Assembly: GCA_023248785.1 (NCBI GenBank)
Contig: JAHFDX010000042.1
Location: forward strand, 1-12,925
DNA: 12,925 nucleotides
From: Myxococcales bacterium
GTDB taxonomy: Bacteria > Myxococcota_A > Polyangia > Polyangiales > Polyangiaceae
Direction of reading: 5' to 3'
Position numbers and translations under genes: made by a program. The notes beneath the pieces are model-generated. The model was given only the letters and a program-made list of their open reading frames with translations, was not told where the DNA came from and did no database searches. This document shows, piece after piece, positions 6,865 to 12,925 of this stretch (positions are counted from its first letter, which is position 1; each line of letters starts with the position of its first letter).

Positions 6865-8391
6865 TCACAACGACTTCGAGATTCGCCTCAGCATCGCAGA
6901 AATTGTGGCGTCGTTGGGAAGAACCTGTTTCGCCTGTTCGAGTTCTCGCTTGGCATTAAGCGTCAGGCCGGCGGCCATGTAGACATTGGCGAGGGTGACT
7001 CGCGTGGCTGCATCTTGCGGCATTAGTTCAAGCGCCCGAAGGGCAAGCCGTTTGGCTTCGTGAAGGTCTCCGTCGGCACGGACTAGCGCATTTGCCGCTT
7101 TCTGATGGGGCATCGCGTCGTCGGTTCGAATGCCCGCGACACGGGTCCAGTTGCGAGCAGCTTCCTTCCAGTTGCCTGCTTTTTCCTCGTAGGAGGCCTG
7201 TCTTTCGTAACTATCACACAACAATTTATCGGCCGCTCGTTGCGCATTTTGTTGGCGATCGCGCAAGTCCGCATCGTTCGGAAGCAGAGAGAGAGCAATT
7301 CGATAAGCGTTTGCGGCAGCGATCAGATCGTTTTTTGCCAGGGCTTCCTCGCCTTGCTTTGCGTACTTCTGTGCGTGGGCGCGTCGCGCTTGGTCCGTGC
7401 GCAGCTCGTACCTTCGCCTCAGCGCGTCCATGGCTTGTTCTGTCGTGAGCGAGGAAACCGAAGGCATCGGGCCTATGTCCCGCGGAGGCAGCTGACGTCC
7501 TCCAAGCAATCGGCGAGCGAGGAGCGCTCCGGAACTCGGATTTTTTGGGGGCACGGGCGTCCGGCGGGCGCTCGGTCCCGGTGCCGGCTCGATGACGTGC
7601 GGAGGGGGTGGAGGCGGAACGGACTCTGCCTTGCTTTCTTCGACAACGACCGTTTCAACGCGAATAATTTCGTCGAAACTCTCGCGTATTGCCTTCTCAA
7701 TGTCTCGTGTGCGCTCGAGATCCGCGAGATAGGTGTTGTATTCCTCGCGCTTGCGAGAGTTCGTGAGCGTGTCGTGCGCGAGGGTGATCTGACCGAAAAT
7801 CTCTTCGAGCATCAGCTTGTAACGACCAAGCTGTTTTCGGAAAAAACGATCCGGATGGTACCGCGACGCGAGCGCATAATACGCGCGTTTAATGGTCTTT
7901 TTATCCGCGTCGCGCGCAACGCCCACGAGCTCGTAATAGGTGCGAACACCAAGCACCGCGTGCAACACATCAAGCTCCCTGCGAAGGGCCGGGGGTATCG
8001 CCTCGCTCGATGGTTCGTTGTCGTCGCTCGATCTTGGTGGTGGCGTTGGATGGAAGGCCACGCGGTCTTCGCGATGCGCTTCCGGTTCTGAATGTGGAAT
8101 TTCGCGGACTTGGCGGACTTGTGAAACTTCGTCTTTCGGGGGCTGTGCGTACTCGATGAGGCCAAGATCTTGGAGTTTGCGCAAACACTCCGCAATGGCG
8201 TGATCATCAAAACCGGTCACGATGGCGAGTTCATGCTCGTCGAGTTCGCCATCGATCCGGGACAAGATGAAGCCCTCCCGGATATCGAGCGGGAGTGAAC
8301 GCACGTCGCCACCGCTTGCGGCGGGTGTGAGTCGTGGAATCCGTGCGCCGTACTTATTCAAGCTTCCGTAAGCATACGGGGCCACGGTCAC
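6865..8391 (-). CDS. J-domain co-chaperone with N-terminal module and TPR repeats
   Basis: This 508-residue multidomain protein has four parts. (i) Residues 31-82 form a module with SLPLDIREGFILSRIDGEL and ending LQDLGLIEYA, shared with the last protein of the operon. (ii) A J domain spans about 150-225, with TYYELVGV at its start, a basic helix II, the diagnostic HPD at 179-181 (SRYHPDRF), and a closing helix with AHDTLTNSRKREEYNTYL. J domains stimulate the ATPase of partner Hsp70s. (iii) A Pro-rich linker lies at about 255-310. (iv) At least four TPR units span about 338-495 (for example GEEALAKNDLIAAANAYRIA and AANALVRADGDLHEAKRLAL). It lacks the Gly/Phe region and zinc centre of DnaJ, so it is a specialised J protein. 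The gene sits 28 nt before the Hsp70 gene, its obvious partner. The start is GTG with no clear ribosome site; it lies in the same frame as the upstream lipoprotein gene, 11 codons after that gene's TAA. Confidence 0.9.
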   Translation of the reverse strand: MTVAPYAYGSLNKYGARIPRLTPAASGGDVRSLPLDIREGFILSRIDGELDEHELAIVTGFDDHAIAECLRKLQDLGLIEYAQPPKDEVSQVRQVREIPHSEPEAHREDRVAFHPTPPPRSSDDNEPSSEAIPPALRRELDVLHAVLGVRTYYELVGVARDADKKTIKRAYYALASRYHPDRFFRKQLGRYKLMLEEIFGQITLAHDTLTNSRKREEYNTYLADLERTRDIEKAIRESFDEIIRVETVVVEESKAESVPPPPPPHVIEPAPGPSARRTPVPPKNPSSGALLARRLLGGRQLPPRDIGPMPSVSSLTTEQAMDALRRRYELRTDQARRAHAQKYAKQGEEALAKNDLIAAANAYRIALSLLPNDADLRDRQQNAQRAADKLLCDSYERQASYEEKAGNWKEAARNWTRVAGIRTDDAMPHQKAANALVRADGDLHEAKRLALRALELMPQDAATRVTLANVYMAAGLTLNAKRELEQAKQVLPNDATISAMLRRISKSL

Positions 8392-8421
8392 TTGTGGAAA
8401 GTCAGCGGTAAGACAAAAGAT

Positions 8422-8877
8422 TTACTGGCAATGGGGACACTCTGCACGAACTCGTTCGCGGGAATCCCGTACTCGCTTTTGGGCCGTGTCGCAGAGCACA
8501 TGCTCCTCCTCGGTGGTAGCCAATCTGCAGATTTCATCAGCGGCTCGAGTCATCGAGTCGAGCGATCGACACGCAATGTCGCACTGGGCGCGCGAGGTCA
8601 ACATGACGGCTTCCAGGCGGTAAAACCGTGCGATCGCGTCGGACAACGCAAGACCGCGTGATGCGATCGACGGAACCCCGCTGGGGGATGGAGTTGGAGC
8701 GGGCGACACTGGCGCCTCTGCATAAGGCCCTGGTCTCGATGATTCGCGCATAACGGAGGCACTCGTATCGGGTGCAGTTGTATTTGCTGGATAAGCCGAT
8801 GGGGCCGGTCGGGCACCCCCCCCACATCCTGTCGTCGCTAACACGGACAAGAACGTCAAAATAATGAAGCGTCTCAT
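8422..8877 (-). CDS. Small Cys-containing lipoprotein, 151 aa
   Basis: This is a predicted periplasmic or outer-membrane lipoprotein. The N-terminus MRRFIILTFLSVLATTGCGG is a short signal peptide with a plausible, slightly non-canonical lipobox (ATTG-C18). A Pro/Ala/Ser-rich tether (about 22-72) follows, then a helical domain (about 76-146) with spaced cysteines (99, 103, 117, 129) and a terminal CPHCQ that places two more at 147 and 150. The C-x-x-C end recalls metal- or thiol-redox motifs, but no thioredoxin fold is visible and the family is not recognised. The start is firm: GGAGG lies 6 nt before the ATG, and the ATG overlaps the upstream stop by 4 nt, indicating translational coupling. 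The gene is followed 30 nt later by the cytoplasmic J protein, an unusual neighbour for a lipoprotein. Confidence 0.8.
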   Translation of the reverse strand: MRRFIILTFLSVLATTGCGGGARPAPSAYPANTTAPDTSASVMRESSRPGPYAEAPVSPAPTPSPSGVPSIASRGLALSDAIARFYRLEAVMLTSRAQCDIACRSLDSMTRAADEICRLATTEEEHVLCDTAQKRVRDSRERVRAECPHCQ

Positions 8878-9428
8878 CGGTTTCCTCCGTCCGCCAGACG
8901 ACTTCGGATCACATCTTCGTGCATTCGAACAGCTTCGTCGAAGCTTAGGAGTGCTTCCCGACGTTTCGTCTCGGCCAATGCGAGATGGCCGTCGGCCTTC
9001 AACTTCTTCGCCTCGGCCTCCAAGACGCGGCCACGCACTTCCAGCAAGTGGCCACGAAAGTAGCCTGGTTGATCTGCGAACGTAAGTCCCTCAGCGATAC
9101 TCTTTTGCGCCTGCTCGACCTCGCCCAGCTGCAACCGAAGTTCTGCGATGCGCGCCGTGGTATCGGCGAGCACTTCTCGCATTTCGCGAGTCAATGACCC
9201 TCGCGGCATCGTACGCGCCCGCTCGAGGGCCTCGATGGCTTCACGAGGATTTCCTGCGTCCTCCATCATATCGGCTTGATGGTGAAGCGCGCGCGCAGCG
9301 GAGAGAAATGACATCGACGAGGGATCAATTTCGGCGCCGTGATCTCGTTTCCTAGGTCCAGGGCAACCCGCAGTTGAGACCAGAGCAAACCCAAGAGCGC
9401 ATGCGATGGCGACAGAATCGAGCCTCAT
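8874..9428 (-). CDS. Lipoprotein with TPR-like helical domain, 184 aa
   Basis: This is a predicted envelope lipoprotein. A signal peptide with lipobox STAG-C22 (ALGFALVSTAGCPGP) is followed by a wholly helical domain. Residues about 43-75 (AARALHHQADMMEDAGNPRE, then AIEALERART) and 85-118 (TARIAELRLQLGEVEQAQKS) have TPR spacing. A long charged helix, about 128-175, rich in Ala, Lys and Glu, may form a coiled coil. The likely role is a periplasmic protein-binding scaffold; the partner is unknown. The ATG at 9428 is preferred to a GTG at 9440 because it overlaps the upstream stop in an ATGA arrangement. It also overlaps the next gene by 4 nt. This packing places it firmly in the sigma-factor operon. 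Confidence 0.82.
   Translation of the reverse strand: MRLDSVAIACALGFALVSTAGCPGPRKRDHGAEIDPSSMSFLSAARALHHQADMMEDAGNPREAIEALERARTMPRGSLTREMREVLADTTARIAELRLQLGEVEQAQKSIAEGLTFADQPGYFRGHLLEVRGRVLEAEAKKLKADGHLALAETKRREALLSFDEAVRMHEDVIRSRLADGGNR
8881..8888 (-). promoter_or_regulatory. Strong ribosome-binding site inside the preceding gene
   Basis: GGAGGAAA on the minus strand, with its GGAGG core 6 nt before the ATG at 8877, lies within the last codons of the upstream lipoprotein gene. It is the best Shine-Dalgarno in the operon. Confidence 0.7.
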
Positions 9429-9904
9429 CGCACGCCCCACTGTTCAAATCTTCGGTCGCGAAAGGCCCGTGTGCGGTGTGAAGCGATGCGATCCAAACGC
9501 TGCGATGGCGTCCATGAGGATAACGGCGCTTGGAACAACGGCTCGGTCGAGTCGCCGCCAAACGACAGGTGTGGACTCTGTGCAGGGCGCGTTGCTACGA
9601 AGAAAATGGTTGCCGCGGCGGCTGCCAATGTAGCCACCGCAGCGGTCCATCGATTGCGACGGAATCGCAGACGCGCCTCCGCTTTTGCGAACAATCGCGC
9701 GTGCTCTTCTGCTGTCAGCTCGTGTGCGCCCGTTGCAGCGCGCGCCGCGTTGACAACTTCGAGGAGGTCGGCAGTGGCTGAACGATGGGTTTCTTCGAGC
9801 GGTTTCGGGGCGCTCGTTTCGTCCAAGGTGTTCGCAAGTTCGCTTGCTTCAGCCTCTTCTGCGGGCGTGATGGGATCCTCAGGCGAGGGGAGTCGCTCAC
9901 TCAT
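9425..9904 (-). CDS. Single-pass membrane protein after the sigma gene, possible anti-sigma factor
   Basis: This 159-residue protein has a soluble, acidic N-terminal part (1-80), one transmembrane helix (about 86-105, WTAAVATLAAAAATIFFVAT) flanked by the basic RFRRNR, and a short C-terminal part. The basic flank on the N-terminal side suggests a cytoplasmic N-terminus and periplasmic C-terminus, the topology usual for membrane anti-sigma factors. No ZAS zinc motif (H-x3-C-x2-C) is present, so it would be an atypical one. Residues 40-75 (ATADLLEVVNAARAA and ELTAEEHARLFAKAEARLR) are the candidate sigma-contacting helices. The ATG at 9904 overlaps the sigma-factor stop by 8 nt and has GAGG about 6 nt upstream. 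The anti-sigma role is inferred from position and topology only. Confidence 0.75.
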   Translation of the reverse strand: MSERLPSPEDPITPAEEAEASELANTLDETSAPKPLEETHRSATADLLEVVNAARAATGAHELTAEEHARLFAKAEARLRFRRNRWTAAVATLAAAAATIFFVATRPAQSPHLSFGGDSTEPLFQAPLSSWTPSQRLDRIASHRTRAFRDRRFEQWGVR

Positions 9905-10538
9905 TGCTGTCCTCGCTAGAGTCGGACGTTTGCTTCGCTTCCGCAAGCGCGGCTCGAAGCGCCTTGAGCGCCCGATGGAGGAGCACATCAAACGTCGAGG
10001 TGGTTACACTGAGCGCACTTGCGACGACGTCGCGTGGCTGCTCTTGGAGAATTCGAAGTCGAATGGCTTCGGAGTACCGCGGATGAATTTGACCCAATGC
10101 AAACTCTAAGCGCTGTCGGACGATCGCCTGATCGCGCGCCTCGAGAAGGCGCACGTCGAGTCGCTCCGTCTCCTCCGTGGCATTGAGTTCGCGTTCGATG
10201 TCCGGGGCGTCCCAAAGGACCGTTCGTTTTTCGCGCCTTAGCGCGTCAAGGGCGATGCGAAGTGCAACCGTCCGAAACCAAGGATAGAAGCCGCCCGGTT
10301 GCCATTCGTACGATACAAGCTTCTCAATTACGCGTGCGTACGTTTCGGAGAGCGCATCCTCGGCGCGGGCTCTTGAACCAAGACGCGGCATAAGAACCGA
10401 GCGAAAGACGACCGGTCCATACCGACGGCAGAGCTCGCCGAGTGCCTCACGGTCGCCCGCTTTGGCTTGCTCCACCAGGGAGCGTTCGTCGATGGGGATG
10501 ACCCGCGCCTCGGGCACGCGCCCCATGGTAGGGGCCAT
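9897..10538 (-). CDS. ECF-type RNA polymerase sigma factor, 213 aa
   Basis: This protein directs RNA polymerase to a specific promoter set. Region 2 (about 22-105) has LVEQAKAGDREALGELCRRY, then AEDALSETYARVIEKL and the core-binding/-10 segment GGFYPWFRTVALRIALDALR. Region 4 (about 143-197) has LGQIHPRYSEAIRLRIL, then ASALSVTTSTFDVLLHRALK, a -35-recognition helix-turn-helix with the TFDVLLHRA variant. Size and two-domain layout are typical of ECF sigmas; no C-terminal extension is seen. The ATG at 10538 is chosen: GGTGG lies just upstream, although close. The ATG at 10526 has none, and the longer frame would run into the divergent gene. It heads the seven-gene unit and overlaps the next gene, as sigma/anti-sigma pairs often do, so autoregulation is likely. 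Its target promoter is not identified. Confidence 0.9.
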   Translation of the reverse strand: MAPTMGRVPEARVIPIDERSLVEQAKAGDREALGELCRRYGPVVFRSVLMPRLGSRARAEDALSETYARVIEKLVSYEWQPGGFYPWFRTVALRIALDALRREKRTVLWDAPDIERELNATEETERLDVRLLEARDQAIVRQRLEFALGQIHPRYSEAIRLRILQEQPRDVVASALSVTTSTFDVLLHRALKALRAALAEAKQTSDSSEDSNE

Positions 10539-10647
10539 CCCACCAAATAGGGGAGTTGGATGGAGGGGGACGTGCACGTTCGCCTTAACGAAGACAACAG
10601 GTCTCGCCTTACACAAGGAGCGCCAAAGCGAGTAGGCTCCGAACCCC
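10539..10647. other. Divergent control region between sigma operon and M16 genes (109 bp)
   Basis: This noncoding gap must supply promoters for both the leftward sigma operon and the rightward peptidase pair. It is short enough for a shared regulator to control both. I see no convincing -35/-10 pair. GGAG at 10616-10619 is too far from the 10648 ATG to serve as its ribosome site. Confidence 0.4.
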
Positions 10648-12009
10648 ATGAAACGCCCTGTATTTGCAGCCTCAATGGCCTTTGTCATTGGATCGTGGAG
10701 CGCGCTGGCCTCTTCTTCAGTGGACATCCCGTTCACTAAAACGAAGCTTAGCAACGGGATGACCGTGATCTTTCACGAGGATCACGGTTTGCCGGTTGTT
10801 GCGGTCGACGTGCTTTACAACGTGGGTTCGCGCTTCGAAGCCAAGGGGCGGACCGGCTTCGCGCACCTCTTTGAACACCTGATGTTCATGGGGACGAAGC
10901 GCGCGCCCACTGGAAAGTTCGATGAGTGGATGGAGGCGGTGGGCGGACACAACAACGCTTGGACCAGCGAAGACCGCACGGGCTACTGGGACGTGGGACC
11001 AAAGGCGTGCCTCAATTTATTCCTTTGGCTCGAGGCCGATCGTTTGCGCGACATCGGTCCGTTGATGACCGCGGAAAAATTGAAGGCGCAGCGCGATGTC
11101 GTGCGCAACGAGCGACGGCAACGTACCGAGAATACGCCATACGGGAAGGGCGAAATACGACTCAGCGAGTTACTCTATCCAGTCGAGCACCCGTATCATC
11201 ACCCGCCGATCGGATCGCATGAGGACTTAGAGGCGGCGACTGTTCAAGATGTGAAGGATTTCTTTGCCACGCATTACGTGCCATCGAACGCGAGCATGGC
11301 AGTGGCCGGAGACTTCTCACGAGAAGATGCAATGAGGGCGATCAAAGCGTGGATGGAAACCGTCCCGACCAAGGACGCTCCAAAGGATCCGGGCGCGCCG
11401 GGCTTCTCCGACACAAAAACGACGCTCACGTCTGTTGTAACAGACACGCTGACCGATGATGTGGAGCTCACGAAAATTACGTACGCGTGGCAAACTCCAA
11501 GACACTTCACGCTGCAAGACGCACATCTTGACCTGCTTGGTGCGGTGCTCGGCGGAGGGAAATCGAGTCGCCTTTACACGGCCCTTGTGGTCGACAAGAA
11601 GCTTGCACAGTCCGTCTCTGCGGGAGAGAGCTCGGGTGTACTCGGCTCGCATTTTGAAATCAGTGTGCTTGCGCGGCCTCATGTGGACCTCGACGTACTC
11701 GAAAAGGCTATCGACATGGAAATCGAAACCGTGAAAAAGAGAGGCGTTCGCGACGCAGAACTTTTGCGTGCACGCAATGTGCTCATGACCGGTTTCATTT
11801 CGAGCCTTCAGCAAGTCGGCACGCGTGCAAAGTTGCTCAATACGTACGAGATGGATACGGGTGACCCGGGGTTCATCACGAAGGACCTTGCGAGGTACGA
11901 GTCTGCGAAGCCAAGCGATCTGCAAGACGTCGCTACCAAGTACCTCATGCTCGACAAGAGGGCGGTCCTTCGCATCGTTCCGAAGATTTCGGAGGTGAAG
12001 TCGCGATGA
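10648..12009 (+). CDS. M16-family zinc metallopeptidase, catalytically intact subunit
   Basis: This 453-residue exported protease of the pitrilysin/processing-peptidase family degrades or trims peptides inside a clam-shell chamber. A signal peptide (1-22, ending SALA) directs it to the periplasm. The first M16 domain carries the inverted zinc motif HLFEH (73-77: His73, Glu76 as base, His77) in GFAHLFEHLMFMGTKR. The third ligand is Glu155 in VVRNER, at the right distance of 78 residues. The second domain (about 200-440) has the M16 pattern YVPSNASMAVAGDF, then LGAVLGGGKSSRLYTALV. The length fits half of a two-subunit M16 enzyme. The ATG at 10648 has no good Shine-Dalgarno, but the signal peptide supports it. 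The stop overlaps the next M16 gene by 4 nt (ATGA), so the two proteins are probably made together as a heterodimer. The substrate is unknown. Confidence 0.93.
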   Translation: MKRPVFAASMAFVIGSWSALASSSVDIPFTKTKLSNGMTVIFHEDHGLPVVAVDVLYNVGSRFEAKGRTGFAHLFEHLMFMGTKRAPTGKFDEWMEAVGGHNNAWTSEDRTGYWDVGPKACLNLFLWLEADRLRDIGPLMTAEKLKAQRDVVRNERRQRTENTPYGKGEIRLSELLYPVEHPYHHPPIGSHEDLEAATVQDVKDFFATHYVPSNASMAVAGDFSREDAMRAIKAWMETVPTKDAPKDPGAPGFSDTKTTLTSVVTDTLTDDVELTKITYAWQTPRHFTLQDAHLDLLGAVLGGGKSSRLYTALVVDKKLAQSVSAGESSGVLGSHFEISVLARPHVDLDVLEKAIDMEIETVKKRGVRDAELLRARNVLMTGFISSLQQVGTRAKLLNTYEMDTGDPGFITKDLARYESAKPSDLQDVATKYLMLDKRAVLRIVPKISEVKSR

Positions 12010-12925
12010 CTTCTGCGCGCGTGATAGCAGTTAGCCTCTCCTTGATGGGTGCGTGCGGGCCCGCTGATCGAGCCACCACACCACACCCCGTTGTTGCCAC
12101 GCCCGAAGCTTTGCCCGTGGCTACGCCCGAACATTCTGCCGAGTCCGATATGTTGGGCACGAAACCAACCGTCGGCGATGGTGGGGCGTTCGTTCCTCCC
12201 GTGCCAGAGGAATTCAAGCTACCGAATGGTCTTAGGGTGTGGCTGTTGCCTCGACCGTCTGTGCCCCTTGTCGCGATGACGATGGTGGTGGTTGGTGCAG
12301 GGGCAAACTCTGACAAACTCGAGGAAAGCGGTCTTGCGCACCTCACCGCGAGCATGCTTGACGAAGGCGCAGGCAAACGGAGTGCAATCGAGTTCGCGCA
12401 AGCAGTCGAGACTTTGGGGGCGTCGTTTTCGGCGCGTGTCGATGGACAGGCTGCCTACATTTCGATGTCCGTGCTCAAGAAGAATTGGAACGATGCGATT
12501 TCGTTGTTTCGTGATGCCGTTATCGCTCCAACATTTCGAAAACCCGACTTCGAACGCGTGCATGCACAGTGGCGAAACGACCTGAAGCAACGTGCCAAAG
12601 ATCCGGATGCTGTGGCGAGGGTTGTGATGAGGCGAGCCGTTACGAACAAGCCTCCGTGGGATGGATTGGGGAGTGCGGCGACGAGACTCACTCCGGAGCG
12701 GGTGCGCAAGTTCCACCGCGGAGCGTATGAGCCGGGTCAGTGTGCGTTGATTGTTGTCGGGGACGTTTCACGTACGAGCCTCGAGCAACCCCTGACCAGG
12801 GCTTTTGGCAATTGGAAGGACGGTGCGGTGCGGGGTTTCTCCGGCCGGGGAGCCGGCGTGGGATCGACGGGAGCAGAACCAACGCTTGTGATTGTCGATC
12901 GACCTGATGCGCCTCAAAGCGTGAT
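12006..12925 (+). CDS. M16-family partner subunit, zinc site lost, lipoprotein (partial)
   Basis: The gene runs off the window after about 306 codons without a stop. The N-terminus VSLSLMGAC17 is a lipoprotein signal with lipobox LMGA-C-like spacing, followed by a Pro/Thr/Ala-rich tether (about 18-65). The M16 domain begins at EEFKLPNGLRVWLLPRP (68-84). Where the zinc motif should be, it reads HLTAS (112-116, in GLAHLTASMLDEGAG): the catalytic Glu and second His are replaced, so this subunit cannot bind zinc in the normal way. Such inactive subunits pair with an active one in bacterial M16 heterodimers and often provide a C-terminal Arg/Tyr substrate pair; that region lies past the window end. 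The ATG overlaps the upstream stop by 4 nt. The lipid anchor would tether the complex to a membrane. Confidence 0.9.
   Translation, partial: MTSARVIAVSLSLMGACGPADRATTPHPVVATPEALPVATPEHSAESDMLGTKPTVGDGGAFVPPVPEEFKLPNGLRVWLLPRPSVPLVAMTMVVVGAGANSDKLEESGLAHLTASMLDEGAGKRSAIEFAQAVETLGASFSARVDGQAAYISMSVLKKNWNDAISLFRDAVIAPTFRKPDFERVHAQWRNDLKQRAKDPDAVARVVMRRAVTNKPPWDGLGSAATRLTPERVRKFHRGAYEPGQCALIVVGDVSRTSLEQPLTRAFGNWKDGAVRGFSGRGAGVGSTGAEPTLVIVDRPDAPQSV

Noticed and set aside
7105..8091. 328-codon plus-strand open frame opposite the J-protein gene
   Set aside because: It is antisense to well-conserved J-domain and TPR coding sequence, has no recognisable domain, and is explained by GC-rich codon bias.
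8422..8877. Terminal CPHC of the lipoprotein as a thioredoxin-like active site
   Set aside because: It sits at the extreme C-terminus with no thioredoxin fold around it, so only the presence of cysteines is reported.
11317..11925. 202-codon minus-strand frame inside the first M16 gene
   Set aside because: It lies opposite conserved M16 sequence and shows no protein-like pattern.
1..12925. CRISPR arrays, tRNA or rRNA genes
   Set aside because: No regularly spaced direct repeats and no cloverleaf or rRNA-like sequence were seen on either strand.

Overview
The window looks like chromosomal DNA from a myxobacterium-type organism (Myxococcota, probably the Polyangia side). The strongest taxonomic signal is the small secreted protein at 3509-3934, which ends in a MYXO-CTERM-type sorting tail (Cys, short hydrophobic helix, Arg run). 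The ECF sigma factor with a TFDVLLHRA-type region 4, the many TPR/lipoprotein genes and the multiple GTG/TTG starts fit this. The species cannot be named from the sequence.

Layout. (1) 1-831 is a decayed mobile-element zone: a probable LysE-type transporter fragment, a frameshifted IS3-family OrfA remnant without its OrfB partner, an 83-nt imperfect inverted repeat, a short tandem repeat and a weak terminator. (2) 832-3282 (minus strand) holds a TPR protein and a TolC-family outer-membrane efflux gene that is full length except for one in-frame TAA. (3) 3509-4334 (plus strand) holds the MYXO-CTERM protein and a small integral membrane protein. (4) 4339-10538 (minus strand) is a tightly packed seven-gene unit, in transcription order: ECF sigma factor, single-pass membrane protein, TPR-like lipoprotein, second lipoprotein, J-domain/TPR protein, Hsp70 (DnaK paralogue), and a small protein whose C-terminal module also occurs at the N-terminus of the J protein. 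The first four genes overlap by 4-8 nt and the rest are 8-30 nt apart. (5) 10648-12925 (plus strand), divergent from the sigma gene, is a pair of M16 peptidase genes overlapping by 4 nt: one with an intact HxxEH site and one, running off the window, whose site is lost and which looks lipid-anchored.

How the genes may work together. Region 4 is the most interesting part. It joins a dedicated sigma factor with a likely membrane regulator, two envelope lipoproteins, and a J-protein/Hsp70 couple with an accessory protein that shares a module with the J protein. I read it as a specialised, sigma-controlled chaperone system that may link envelope status to Hsp70 activity. That role is inferred from gene order and motifs. 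The divergent M16 pair could share the 109-bp control region. No tRNA, rRNA or CRISPR array was recognised.
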